Assembly (NCBI GenBank): GCA_008711295.1
Contig: VUYV01000061.1
Location: 3,075,731-3,139,730 of the forward strand
Source: Anarhynchus alexandrinus
Taxonomy: Eukaryota; Chordata; Aves; Charadriiformes; Charadriidae
Length of the DNA: 64,000 nucleotides
Direction of reading: 5' to 3'
Position numbers and translations under genes: made by a program. The notes under the pieces were generated by a model. The model saw only the letters and a list, made by a program, of their open reading frames with translations. It was not told the origin of the DNA and ran no database searches. Below are positions 49,701-62,483 of this stretch, in pieces. The first letter of the stretch is position 1, and each line of letters begins with the position of its first letter.

Positions 49701-52700
49701 TGTGGAGTGATGGGTCTATAAGCCCTGTGTAGCAGGGAAGAAACTAACTCCAGCAGCAATTGGGAATGTAAAGCTGTAAAGGGACCCATCTGGAGAATAC
49801 AGTACTGGCAGAAGACTAGGAAGGGAAGAAAGCTGTTTGGAAAAATCCAGTCTGTGAGTATATTGGGTTCCTAAGGAGGTCCCACGCACACTCACCGAGG
49901 GAAAAAAAAGACAACCTCTCTCAAAGCTGTTAATTGCAAAGAAGGCCTCATAAACTGAGTAAGACCAGTATGTGTCAGTAATGGCAGGCAATAGGAGTGC
50001 CTGTGGGCAAATTTCTGGTACAGGACAGGATGGCCCTGACTAGAAAAGGTCATCCCTTTACGTTGCTACATTAGTCCAAAGTGTGGTAACTCACCGCTTC
50101 TGTGCTGAAGGTTATGGAAGGTCTGCACAGCTTTCTCAAGCACAGCCATCTCATTGTCTGAGAATTACAACAGGAATACTAATATATGACTGCGGCCCAA
50201 CAGCAATGTCGTGGTGTTGGTCACCTAGCAGCAGTGAATACTGTTGATACAGGCACTGTCTGAAGTTAAGGACAGTAAGACTAAAGGCCTGGGCTGACTG
50301 AAATGGTGTTGAGTGGTGGCCCTGAAATGTTTGAGGACTTTGCCTTATGTAGGCTACTTAGCTACATACTGGGCATTACGTGGGGCCACCTCCTTGGTGC
50401 TTTTCCCAAATGCCAATGGTCAGATCATCATAAACTCTCAACTGTTCAGTTTGGGAATGGATGGTAATAATGTCTCTGTCTTAGCTGCTAGTCTTGATAT
50501 TATACACCTTGCTTGGAGGAAGCTAAACCCAAGAACTAAATCAGTGCTGAGATGACCAGCCTAGCTGTTTTAGAGGGATTCCCCTGGAACACTTGGCTGT
50601 GGAAAGGCAGTGGTTCAGTTCCATTGATAATGTTCTGAAAATCTGACTGATGGAGTAGTGTCTTGCTATGGGATTACACTGTCACCACTTAAAAGAGAGC
50701 TGTGATGACATGTCATCCTTCCAGCCTGAGGGTACCGTGGGATAATAGAAGAACCGGCTCTCAGTAGTCTCCTGGATGATGATGGAGTTAGCAGCAAACT
50801 CCTGATCCTGATGTAATTGTTCTGTCAATAAGTGGGAGGCAAAGGAATTTACAAATACAAGGAGGTAGATTGGGCTGTGATCAGAGATCCCATTTGTTCG
50901 TCCATATCAAACCACATCTGGAGTTAAGTCAAAGGTTAAAATACTAGGCATACAAGAACAAATACAGGGTATTTAGGACCAGATTCACATTTTAAATGTG
51001 GACATGAGTAAGAGGTCACATTTAACAAGGAAAATCTATGAGGAACCCCAGGAGACATCATGTCTCAAATGTCATAACTCTGAACTGTAACTTTTCCTCT
51101 AAATCTTGTAATCTCCTTATATATGCCTCTGCACGTTCTACCACTGAGAATACAATGGTGGAACCAGTACTCTGGCTCTTTCTCAGCCTCTTGCTCTTGA
51201 TTATTCCCATTAGCTGACTGTGAATAGGTAGATAATTCTGTTTTGCCACATTGCCTACTAATTTTCCTGTAAATGTCAGGAAGCTGAATCATTCTTGTTG
51301 TCTGACCTGTTCAGTCTGTATTGACTGATACTGCTGCACTAACATAAACCCAGGAACCAGCCTATATGAATTTGACAAATATCGCAAGCCAAATGCTGCT
51401 CAAGACTCTTCTACCAGCATTGCCAGCCTTATGCAGTGAGAAACTGCAGAGGAAAGGGAAATAATAGCTAGGAAATTGAATGAAACATCTCCAGCACAAG
51501 AAGCAAGAAGTACCCAGATGGGAGTATATTTCAGAAGAGAGAAAACAGATGGTTATACCTAAATTATCACATCCTGAGTCTGCAAAAAAACCCCGATGCT
51601 GGTCAATAGGTAATGAGCCTTAGTAAAAGAATTACTGTGAACATGTTATGGACATGAATAGGTTGTATTATAAATTGTTATGAATCCAGCACTAGAGGGA
51701 TATCAGCACTCAGAGTCACTGCTGTTCACCTGCTGGGCTCTGTGCCATATAGCATCTATTAAACATCTGTTAACCCTTTACAGCTAAGTGGAAGTTTTAC
51801 AGAAAAGTGTAATCCTGTGGCACATATAGACAGTATGATATCTACGAAACATAACTTTTGGAAGAAAGTGTTTGCACCTAAGAAATAGCAGAGAGGTTGG
51901 GAGTTTGAAGATCAGCAACACACAGATCCAGGTCACTGAAGCCCAGGTGTTAACACAATTATATTATAAATCTATGCTTCAGTTCCATCATACAGTGATA
52001 CTTCACAAACTTAAATAGTCTCCCCTTATTCTCACCTTTGTAAAGAATTTTGGATTTATATTCCTCTCTGAACAAAGAACCAAAAGCCAATGACTGTTTT
52101 ATAAACCCAAGTAGAATTTCATCTCTAACTTTGTCTCATCGCTCTGTAGTCATTCACTGTGCAGTAGAAATATAATAAAATTATATTCTGTAAATGAATG
52201 CAAATTTTAATCGTATATTGGAGCTCATCAAAAGTCATTCAAGATTATACAAAGAATGGGACAACAACATGAGAGGAACAAACAACAAAGCATGACAGAT
52301 GCTTTCAATGAGAAAATTTGTTGATTAATGCCCTGAAATGCCAAGAAGGTAGCAGCAGTCTGGGCAAAAAGGTTGAGATGAGAGTATATATGTAATTATT
52401 ATAATTTGTTGGAACTTTTGGGCTATTTAGAAATACTGTACAACTTCAGCAAAAGTAATTAAAACTATACTATTTTTTAGAGTTGAATATTTTTAAAAGG
52501 ATTTTAAATATTGTAAATTAATAGGTCTCTTTGTTCTTGTTGATGCTGAGAAACTTTTTCATTAGCTCAGACATTTGTGTGGGACACAAAAAACATTTTT
52601 TTTCCCTGGTGTATTAATTAGCACAATTGTGAGTGTAGGCTGGATAAACAAACTTACAAATGGATAAAATTAAAATTTCACCTTTACAAATGGCATTCAA

Positions 52701-53164
52701 TGTTCTAGAATAAAGCTTTTCAGACCTGATGAAACATGGTATGTAGCAGAATGCATTCACGAGGTAATTAGTACTGAAGTTACATTTAATCGTTATATTG
52801 TCTTATACACCTCTCAGACTGCAATGAATTCAGTTTGATGTTGGTAATCTTTTAAAGGAACATACTTCTAAATATACTAGAAACAGAAAAACAAGTTCAG
52901 AGAAATGTGCCTTTGATTTACAAAAGTTATGTTTATTATACTTTATTATGCTGTCAAATGACATTGTTTAAGTGTAAAGGTATGTATGGTAGATTTTTGA
53001 GACTGAGGTTATATTTAATGCACTTTTCCTTTGGTGTAACCTATGCAGTATTTTGCAGACAGCTGTGTTTTCAATTTTATCTGAATCAAAGTTGGCCATG
53101 TCTCAGAAGATGCATAGCGCTGTGCCTCAGATGATAAACCCTGTCCTCCATCAAAGTCTTTTGA
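49701..53164. other. Unique AT-rich non-coding sequence
   Basis: No exon, RNA gene or further LINE segment was recognised with confidence. An open frame at 50313-50555 has no known domain. Confidence 0.45.
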
Positions 53165-53730
53165 CTTCACAGACTCACAAAACAGTTGAGGTTAAAAAGG
53201 ACCTCTTGAGGTCATCTGGTTCACTCCCTGCTCCAGCAGGGCTATTGTATGAGGATGTTATGGGACACACCATCAAAAAAGCCTTACTGAAGTCTAGGAA
53301 GACATTATCCACTGCTCTCCCCTCATCTACCAAGCCAATCATTTCATCATAGAAGTTTATCAGGTTGGTCAAGCATGACTTGCCCTTGGTGAATCCATGC
53401 TGACTGGTCCTGATGACTTCATTGTCCTTCGTGTGACTAAAAATGGTTTCCAGGACTAGTTGCTCTATCACCTCCCCAGGGATCGAGGTAAGCCTAACCA
53501 GCCTGTAGTTCCCTGGGTCCTCTTTCTTGACCTTTTTGAAGATAGAAGTCCTCCAGTCCTCAAGCATGTCTCCCAATTGCTTTGATCATTCAAAGAGAAT
53601 CGAGAGTGGCTTTGCAATGTCATCAACTCCCTCAGCACTCATGGGAGCATCCCATCACGGCCCATGAATTTCTATGTCCATTTTGCTAAAGTATTCTCTA
53701 ACTTGTGCCTCATTAATGACCAGCTTGGAT
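53165..53730 (-). mobile_element. CR1 LINE, internally deleted, minus orientation
   Basis: The left end is the inverted CR1 3' UTR (TTCACAGACTCACAAAACAG, then GTTGAGGTTAAAAAGGACCT and a CCAGCAGGG block, to about 53246). From about 53262 rightwards the minus strand encodes part of the CR1 ORF2 reverse transcriptase, read through an open frame 53576-53175. Its order is DWRTSIFKKVKKEDPGNYRL, then SQHGFTKGKSCLTNLI, then DEGRAVDNVFLDFSKAF. The RT breaks off just after the LDFSKAF catalytic motif and continues straight into 3' UTR. The rest of the RT, including the F/YxDD-containing part, and the C-terminal region are missing. Sequence to about 53730 encodes the region upstream of RT. The right boundary is uncertain. 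It cannot encode a working enzyme. Confidence 0.9.
53175..53576 (-). pseudogene. CR1 ORF2 reverse transcriptase remnant
   Basis: In full-length CR1, ORF2 encodes an endonuclease plus reverse transcriptase for target-primed integration. This 133-codon open frame keeps only the N-terminal RT motifs: PGNYR at about residues 21-25, SQHGFTKGKS at about 58-67 and LDFSKAF at about 93-99. The last 30 or so residues are translation of the fused 3' UTR, not RT. The catalytic FADD-type box and thumb are absent. The open frame owes its survival to being fairly recent and is not evidence of selection. Confidence 0.85.
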
Positions 53731-56700
53731 CATTCTTGTCTGCTTGCAAAATATCATGGAGTTGTATCATAGGTTATCTCCTTTCCAAGATGTTCACAAA
53801 GTTTAAAGTCTCCTGGACCTCGTCACTCATGGCTTTTCTTGGCAAATGTGTTTTTGCCACAGCAATATTCATGAAGAATTCTGCTACAGACCTGGGCTCC
53901 AACCTTCAGCTAGATTGTGTTTGCTCTCCTCCAAACCTCTGACCTCTCTCCCAGTGTCTCCCTTGTCTGGTTCTTTGTCACGTCAAACACAAGTTGATTA
54001 TTTTAAGTTCTACAGCTCTTAGTGTCCTAGTTCTATTTGTTTTCTCTTGTTCTATGTAGGACAGGTTTCCTTTTTATCGCTCGTCAATCATCCACTTGCC
54101 AAGTTTTCAAACAAGCGCTGTCGCAGTTTTTCTGCACTGCTTTCCCACTTTGGATGAGCTCCCTGAACATTTTGCATAAACATCTGCATGTCTCCCCCCA
54201 CCTCCCTCAATCTCTCCACTACATGCTAGGCTGAGCCCAGTACAAGTCTGTTGTTTCCAGTTCCATCTTTCTCTGTGTACTGTCTTACACACAGATTCCA
54301 TGTTTATTCAGTGCCCAGTATGGTCAGATTTTAGGATAATTAACATGACCATACAAAGGGTGCTAATATGATGAAAGATTATGGATTCACACCCATCAAG
54401 ATTCCATATCACTTTAAAGGCAAGCAACGCTAGGGAATTCGTAGTGCCGTGTCACAGGTGAAAGTGATTAAAACACTGCATCTTCACTGCCCCATGAGGT
54501 GTCCTTTTTTTTTATGCTATTCGTGAGTAGAAATAACTGTTCTAGGTGATATTTCTTGAGGGATTTACTCTGAAAGACTCCCAGGCCAACATTATTTTCA
54601 GTTATTGCTGATTTATTCAGGAATATCAGTTGTTTAAGCATGAGTTCATTTTATTCAATGCTTTGTTAACTTTTATTTTAGATCAACAACAGTGTTCTAA
54701 TCGGGGACCTCCCTTTGTGGCTGTTTATAAAACCAGGCCACAAACTATTCTTCATTTTGCCAGCAAGTACTTGATTATACTAACCTTAATTGTGCTGTAT
54801 GACAGTTCATCACAAAAAAAAAAATAAATAATCCCCTACTCAGAGCAGTGAGATTGTCAGAGTTCTATGTGAAAACAAGAAAATGGCTACATGTTAAAGA
54901 CAAGACTAAGATGCAGGAAGCACTACCTATATCTCTGAAGTCACTCCAAATTTTCACTGTGTTCTTTACTAAATCGCTAAGTACAAAAAATTAAGATATT
55001 TAGGCACCCAGATCTGAAAAGAAGAACTGAAGAGGCCTTAAGTAGGGCTTCTTTAGGCTTCAGATACGTGGGACCAAAACTGAATTCCAGAAACTCCTGC
55101 ACATTGGGCTGCCTAATCAGAGTGCAGAAAAAATTACCAGAAAGAGCAAGCAAAAGAAAATGTACATCTGTAGCCTGTCTGCCTAAAGAAGGAGGGTTTG
55201 GTTTCTGATTTATGTTGATATAAATAAACGAGCAATCCCAGGGCTCCCCTCTCCCTCAAATCGTGTAACAGCTAGTTTGCAGAGTCATGCGCTGGTCATA
55301 AAGCAAGGTCTCTCAGTCACCAGGGTGCTGCCTAACAGAGAGGCATCACCATGCTCTGGGTCAGGGAAAAAAAATGACTCTTACCTGTTTGTACAGAAGT
55401 GGGAGTTGTAATCATAAGTGGGTGAGTGCCCTGGCCTGCATGTCAAAGTCAGGTGTCTAAGACTTGAAGTGAAGCAAAGTTTTAGACAAATTCTTGTTGA
55501 CAAAACTTTCTATTTTTTAGTTTACTGAGAACCTATTCTGAACACAGCTCAGCATATAACACTTTTTGAGGTCCTTCATCTTAAACACAGAGGGTTATTT
55601 TTGCATCAGGTACCAAAAAATTTATGGATTCTACTAAATACCTTATTGGTATTATTCTTAAAAGCACAAAAGCATAGCAGCAATGCAAATCTGAAGGAGG
55701 CATTTATTTGGCTTACCGTGTCTCAGGTCACATTTAAACACTGAAGAGCACCATGAAGGTCCTGTGAGCACAGATATATTCACCTGGCACAATCCTCAGA
55801 TGCTGCAGCAATGAGGGTCTTAATATAACTGCGGCCTTCTCATGTCCTCAGCAAATCCGCCCCTGTTCACATAAGTGCGTAAGAAGAAAGAGGGTGAGAA
55901 GCTGGCTCGCTCTGTGGTGGAAAACAGTCTGTGGGCATCCTAGGAAAGCGAACGTGAGCTTTGCTAAAATAAGATGCAGTTACGCCAGCAACCAAGTCAA
56001 TATAATTCTTATTATACACAAAATACAAAAAAAAAGACTACTTACCAAACATTCTATTGGTACAAAGCTAAACTCTGTTGTGAATGTTGTCATTATGCAT
56101 GGGTATATCTTCATTTCCTTGGTGATATTTTTTGCATGTAAGGCACTAAATCTTCACATTTATAAATAAAACACATTCAAGAGTCTATCATAACTATAAA
56201 AATGTGTAGGGACTTTATAATTATATAAAAACTTTGATAAGCCATTTGAGTTTGCTATGAACATGAGTACGATAATGCACATGGTTTAATCAATACACCT
56301 TTCAAAGGAGCCTCATTTGGGAAAATGCAAAAGCCATATCTTGCAGTCAGTAATAAATATTTCATTAATTTATCTCTAATTTAACTTTCACTCCCATTGG
56401 CAAACCTCTAGTGGTACATACTTTTTTTTTCTCTTGATTTTATTGCCCTGGTAACATGCAATTATCTCACAGGCCTTTGCTTTCTGATCTATGGTATATT
56501 GCCTCGCCTTAGATTAATCTCATAGTCATTATCTCATTTAAGTAGTAATATTTGACCACCTAATCAGCTTAAAGCAACTTGAGTAGAATAATACAGGCTT
56601 ACATTTGGCATTCAGAAACATTGCTGAAACAATGAGAAAGTGATTTGACAAAAATATATGGTCTAAATTATTGTCTTTATGCATGAAAATACACACTGCT

Positions 56701-59700
56701 TTTACAGACATAATTAAATTGCCTATGTATCTGACTTTTTAATAATGAAAAAGCAAACCCTAGAGTGTTTAGATGATTTCCTGTGTTCATTTAAAGCAAG
56801 GAATTCAGGCATTTACTCTTCTTGTGGAATGTAGACAGAATAAAATCAGTGCCATAGCCTTTTAGGGTGGCAGATTTTTCAGACTTTTGTTATTTTTCTG
56901 TTTTAAGTGTTCCTTTTCAGTGCTTGCATTTGTGTATACTGATTGCAGTGAAAAGGAAGAATGTAGTTTGTCCTGTTATCCAGCTATAGAAAGACATGGT
57001 ACGTTCAGTTTTCAAACTGGTCAAGTTGCAGTTTTTGATAGATAAACAACAAATTTTTTCAAGGCTTCTAGGTGCTCTTGGAAATCAAATTTAGACCTTG
57101 CAAATTAATAACTACTGATCCTGATGCAAGGTTTTTGACTGGCAGGTAAGAATTGCTGCTTTCTTGGTGGCTATTACAGCAATTGCGCCTTGGGACAATG
57201 GGGGTGCTGCCCATCTAGAAGATAAAAGTTCTTCAGAAACCTGAATGGAAATGAATGCAGAATTGTAAGGAAAATGAATATAGAGTCAAATAGGGTCTCA
57301 TAAGATTTGTCTACAAATGGGACACTGACAATTTAGGTCCAAATTAATTTTTAAAGCAAATTAGCAGTATGAAAACAATTCCCAAAGTGAATGTTGCCTC
57401 TGCAAGCTGGATCTCCTGCCTGTGTGTCACAGTGAAGCAATGCAATAGGTTAGATGTGTCGTCAGTGATCTAAATTGAATTGACACTGATGTTTACCTGT
57501 AAAGGCTTAGCTACTTACTTTTGTTTTTAAAAAGACCTTTGCCTTGCTTAGTCTGAAGGTTAGATGCCATGCATTTGGTAAGACATCTGCTCAGTTCTTT
57601 GTATGTAGTCTGTTCTCTCTGAAGCTTCATTTCTTATTCCCTGCACATTATCCAGCCTCAGCGTCTTTGGATGCTTGCCTCATTCACTAGATACTATCCT
57701 TCTTCTCCAAAAATATGTCAGTAGCTTTCCACACTGCATCCTATTGCTTTCTTGCGTTCTTAGTTTATTTTAAATTTAACAAAAATTCATGAATTTCAAA
57801 CATTTCTATACCAGGTATTTATTTTGACATAATCAAAATTTTGACAGGCATGCAAATTTGGTCCTATCTGCCTAAAGCCAGGGTGGAAGAACTAATCCTA
57901 CAAAAACTGCCCTTCTTCAGCTGCAATTTCCAGCACTTTCATGAGGCCCTCAGCAAACATGCGTAGTAGCAGCGCAGTAAACCATGAATCCCTGTGACAG
58001 TCCTCTAGCTCTCTAAGGAAAAGTATGACTCACATTTACCTATTATTCAGTAGTGTAATATGGCCAATTGTCAGGGTTTCTTTTGTTTTTAACAGTCTGG
58101 GTATTCTAGCACAGGGGATAGAAAGATCTATATTGCTTTTTATGACAGTTTCTGATACTCGACATTGTGAAATAAGGGACCACAGAATGACCAGAACGAT
58201 ATGTTATGAAGTACGTATGGAAGTACCCAGCAGCCAAGACGTGCTGGACTGAATATACTCAAGAGTTTCCAAGTTACACCAACTTCACTTGCCATATAGT
58301 CTCTTTTTTTTTTTTTCTTCCCTTGTAAATATTTGGTGTTCTAAGCTTACAACAGAAGCTTTCTGAATCTGGAAGTGCAGTGCAGTACTTCTCAATACTA
58401 CTCCTTAAAAAACACTTCTGAGTTTAGTGAATTTGCATTAGGTCCTATACTGAAACTTACCTGCCTCTTGGAGAGATAATTTGTCTACTACTATCACACA
58501 GTAATTTTAGAAGGACGTGTGCTGATACTACTGTAACATCCATTTGTCATTTAGCTTGTTGATGAGCCGTTCACCTTCTTGAGAGAAGAATACTAGATGT
58601 TTTCCTTTGGAAAAGGGACAAACAAAAATTCCATGCATTAAACCCCTAAAATGTGCCATGGGTTCAATTTGGATACTACACATTTTAGAATGTCGCGTCA
58701 AATGTTGCATCAGGAAATACACTACATTTTATATACCCATGCTTCTGTAACATGATTTCAAAGCCTAGTAGGTGTTAGAAAGATATAATTACTGTTATAA
58801 CTCACTCAGCTACCCAAATTAAGTTGCATGTGCAATCCAAATATAAAAATAGTCGGCGCATATCCTCCTGAGCAAATCAAAATTGTAACCCTAGCGGAGG
58901 AATGTTCGATTATCTGGTTTTACAGTTGTTTGTGTCTTTGGTAATGAACATGATTTAAACATGAAAAAAAAAAGTTGTCTGTGTTCAAAGATGTACAATC
59001 AGTGTTAATTGGCAGGAAAAAAAAACATAGATGTATCCTAGTGTCTTCTCTGCAAAGCACATTGAGAGAAGAAACTGCAAAAAGGCCTCTGGGCTATAAA
59101 ATAGAGTAAATAAAGCATTATATATTTAGAAAATAATAATGCAAACCGCAGGAAATAATGTGTGAAAAAGAATATGAAACCTTCTCTCATAGCTAAATAT
59201 AATAAAAGGAGTGAATTTAAAGAATAAAGCTGCTTTCATAATGGCAAATTGCTAATTGTTTTGAGACTCATTGCATTATTTATGCTGCCACAGTGCATAG
59301 CCATTAAAATTCTAGACCTGTATTATCTATGTGGTATACTCAAAGCCATAGTTTTTCAATTTATGTGTTGAGTTTCACCACTCGCACACAAGTTTGTTTT
59401 TTTAAAAAAAAGCTCTGAAATGCAATACCTCCCAAAAGTGCCTGGTGACAGTGAAGTGGAGATACTGTTTGTTCCTCTAGATGAGATGCATATATTCAGT
59501 GTTGTTTTATTTTTCAGAGACTGTAGGGAGGAGGGATCATGGATTTTTGATTTCTCCTTTCCCGCATGGCAGCATTCATTCTCTGGTGTTGTCAGGAAAG
59601 AAAGGTGTTTATGCTTCTCTTAGCACTGGAAACTGAAATAAAAGATGTCAGAACATAAGAAGCTGCTAGAGGCATTTTTCACATTCATCCATTCCTGAAG

Positions 59701-62123
59701 GGAAGACATTTTGCCAACAGGTGGGCATTTAAAAGACTACTATCCCTTCACACCCAGTTTGTGTGTTGTCACGCTTATCTTTCTGGGCTTGTTCCTTGAC
59801 CATTGTTTTTTTGTTATTATTTTTGATCTGTCTGACATAGTTTAGTACAAATTCTACATTGCCACAATGTAGAAAGTGCCCTCAGTTATCCCTTTTCTTG
59901 GAGCCAGCCCTGTTCCTCCTAAATATCCCTTTTGCATAGCTACATACTTTGAGCAGTCTAGTTATGGTTCATATGCCCAAAGCATAAGGTCTGGAACAAG
60001 ACACGTAGACTTTGGAATAGGGACTCTTCAATATGGGCTACTTACAGGAGAGATCTGGATGAAAACATAAAGTACTTAAATTACTTGCCTGTGAAGGAAA
60101 TTAAGATATCAGTATGATATTATGATTTATAATTCTAATCTGCTTGAGTTTAGCTGTTGGGTATCCCAAAGTCTCTCTGTTCTCTTCCTGAATAGCTTGC
60201 TTACTTCTTTTGTTGAGGAGATCCTGGCTTGGGGCTCTGATCTTGAGGCCTCAGATGCTTAATTGGTCACCTTTCGTAAAGCTGGAAGCCAGGTTCTGCT
60301 TGGAGCTGAAACACTCAGGACATAGACTTCTGGTGCTATACCAGACAGCCAGGAATCCAAGGGCAGACTGCACAGAAAGTCTTTAAGGTGCTGGTAGTCG
60401 GGATCCCAAATGCTATTTGCTTCCCTTGATCTACCCCTCTTTGGAAAAAGGCGACTTGAAAGCCTGTAAATTCCCAAGAATGGATTAGTCTGCCTCGTGC
60501 AGTTATTTTAAAATAACAGACCCAATCTGGGAACCTGGGTAGTGCATGGCAGGATGATAAAAACTTTACATAGTCTCTGATGGAAACCTGCCTGTGACTT
60601 AGCAAAAGTTTGCCAAAACTTCATGTTCCCATCAAAAAGGTCATTGCTGATATATCTTAATTTTATGGAAATAAAATCTCTTACTGGAAAGTTCTCAAAT
60701 GTCTTGATTAAAGATATTTAACCCATATTAACTACTCTCTGGGGTTTCAGTCCAAATTGGGTTAAAAAGACATGAAAAGCCAGACTATTGGCATAAACAT
60801 ATTGGAGCTGAGAAGTAAATACAGATGTTCAGAGTTCGTGAGTTCAAACTGGAATGAAAAATTTTACATCGATGCTCAAAATCATCATGGTTTTTTTGAT
60901 AGCTTAGATTCGCTTAATGGAGCATAATGAGGAAGATAAATTAATGCCTCCTGATTTCTAACCTCTTGGTCCATTCATAATTCTTCTTTGATTTCCACTA
61001 AATATAAAGATGCCCCCACTTCCAGATGTTTCTTTATTAAATTCCTTCCAGGAGAGAGAAAAAACACAAGTCATCCCAAATGCTGAAAGTTCTCAACTCA
61101 TTATCACATTTTACATATCATACAGACATACTGACAGTGTTAATTAGTGAGAAAGGCTTGATTGTTCTTTAATTACTCTGCCAAGAGTGGGTACAAAATA
61201 CGAAGCCACAAATTATATGACGTATTATAAGTGGATTGGTTTTAATGATATCTTCATGTACCAACATGCATATTTCATTACTAAGCTTTAGTTATTAGCA
61301 TTTTAACATGGCCATTAATAATAAAAACACTGGGTTATGTACATGAGTAAGAAAATTATTACTCCAGAATTTTAAAAGGCGCCTGACACAATCGTGCAGT
61401 TTTATGTGCTATGAAGTTCCCAATATCAGCATCAGGACAGGTTGTGTGGGTTGTAAAGCTCTTCCTAACTGTCACCCAAACTGCCATGTCGTTAAGTATT
61501 TTACAAAATGACTCCTTATTGAAAAATATGCAGTCTGTGGAACAGAGTATACTTCTCACAACATGCCCTCTTGGGTAGAGGGTCAAATTTGTCTTATTTT
61601 CTGTGGCCTTGAAGATATCGCTTTCTGAAAACTAGTGTTTGGCTTTTGGGAGGATTCCTCTTGCAGTTATAAGATATTTCTCCTACATCTGTAGGCTTAA
61701 GGCTGAGATGAGAGTCAGATGCAAGGCCCTGACTTTCTGCATGCTCTGATAGCAGTTTATTATGCGTAAAATGAAAACAGTATGCTCCCCAAGCTGTTTT
61801 TCCAAGAAAAGATTGAGCACCCATTGACTGAAACAAGTCTCATCCCATTTTACATTGAATAAATTTTTAGAGCAGTGCTCCACTACCTTGAGTAAAATAA
61901 CTATTGTTACCGACTGATAATAAGACAATGCTAGTTTAATTTGTTATATTTGTTTGTTTAATACTGTCATATTATGAAGATGACATTTAAGGTATCAGCT
62001 TTGATTTGTGCAAATAACTTTGACATTCAGCAATGAAAGGTCAATCTCTCAATTTTGTTTTGAAGTTTAAAGTCCTGTTATTCAAATACGAACAAACTTT
62101 CTTCTCTTTACCTGCACCCTATT
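53731..62123. other. Unique AT-rich non-coding stretch
   Basis: No exon or RNA gene was recognised. Sequence to about 53950 may be poorly preserved continuation of the CR1 element. The parts around 56220-56850 (including CCTTTCAAAGG near 56298-56308, a TCF/LEF-like palindrome) and 58800-59340 have the AT-rich, homeodomain-motif-rich texture often seen in conserved non-coding elements, but conservation cannot be judged here. Confidence 0.4.
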
Positions 62124-62483
62124 TTATACTATGGGATAGGAGTAGCCATGTGAAATAAAAAATTGATTGCATGTGTCTGGTGGTGGGACAGTCATGTATT
62201 TTCTATCATTTGTCCACTCTCCTTTAAAACCAAAAAAAGGGAGACGAGACATTTCCATCAGATTTAATAAAGAGGAGAAGCCATCAATACGCATTGTGTA
62301 AGTATGAAAACAACTGGGCTTGCCATTTTTTTCTCCAGTTTTATAATACTGTAATTTCACAGAAGAGTTCTCAGCTGGAATACCTTTCTCTGTATCTACA
62401 TTCAAGAGTGCTGTGTCCTGAATAATTAAACAGTCTATTGTAATTGCCTTTTCATGATATCTAATGCACTGCAAAAATGTCAC
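62124..62483 (-). other. Unrecognised 119-codon open frame (doubtful)
   Basis: The frame is open on the minus strand from a GTG to a stop, so as drawn it lacks an ATG start. Its upstream edge reads GTGACATTTTTGCAG on the minus strand, which resembles a splice acceptor. The composition looks protein-like rather than repeat-like, but I recognise no domain, signal peptide or membrane segment, and no donor of high quality ends it. A stop-free run of this length is possible by chance in 64 kb. It is listed only so that it can be checked. Confidence 0.12.
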
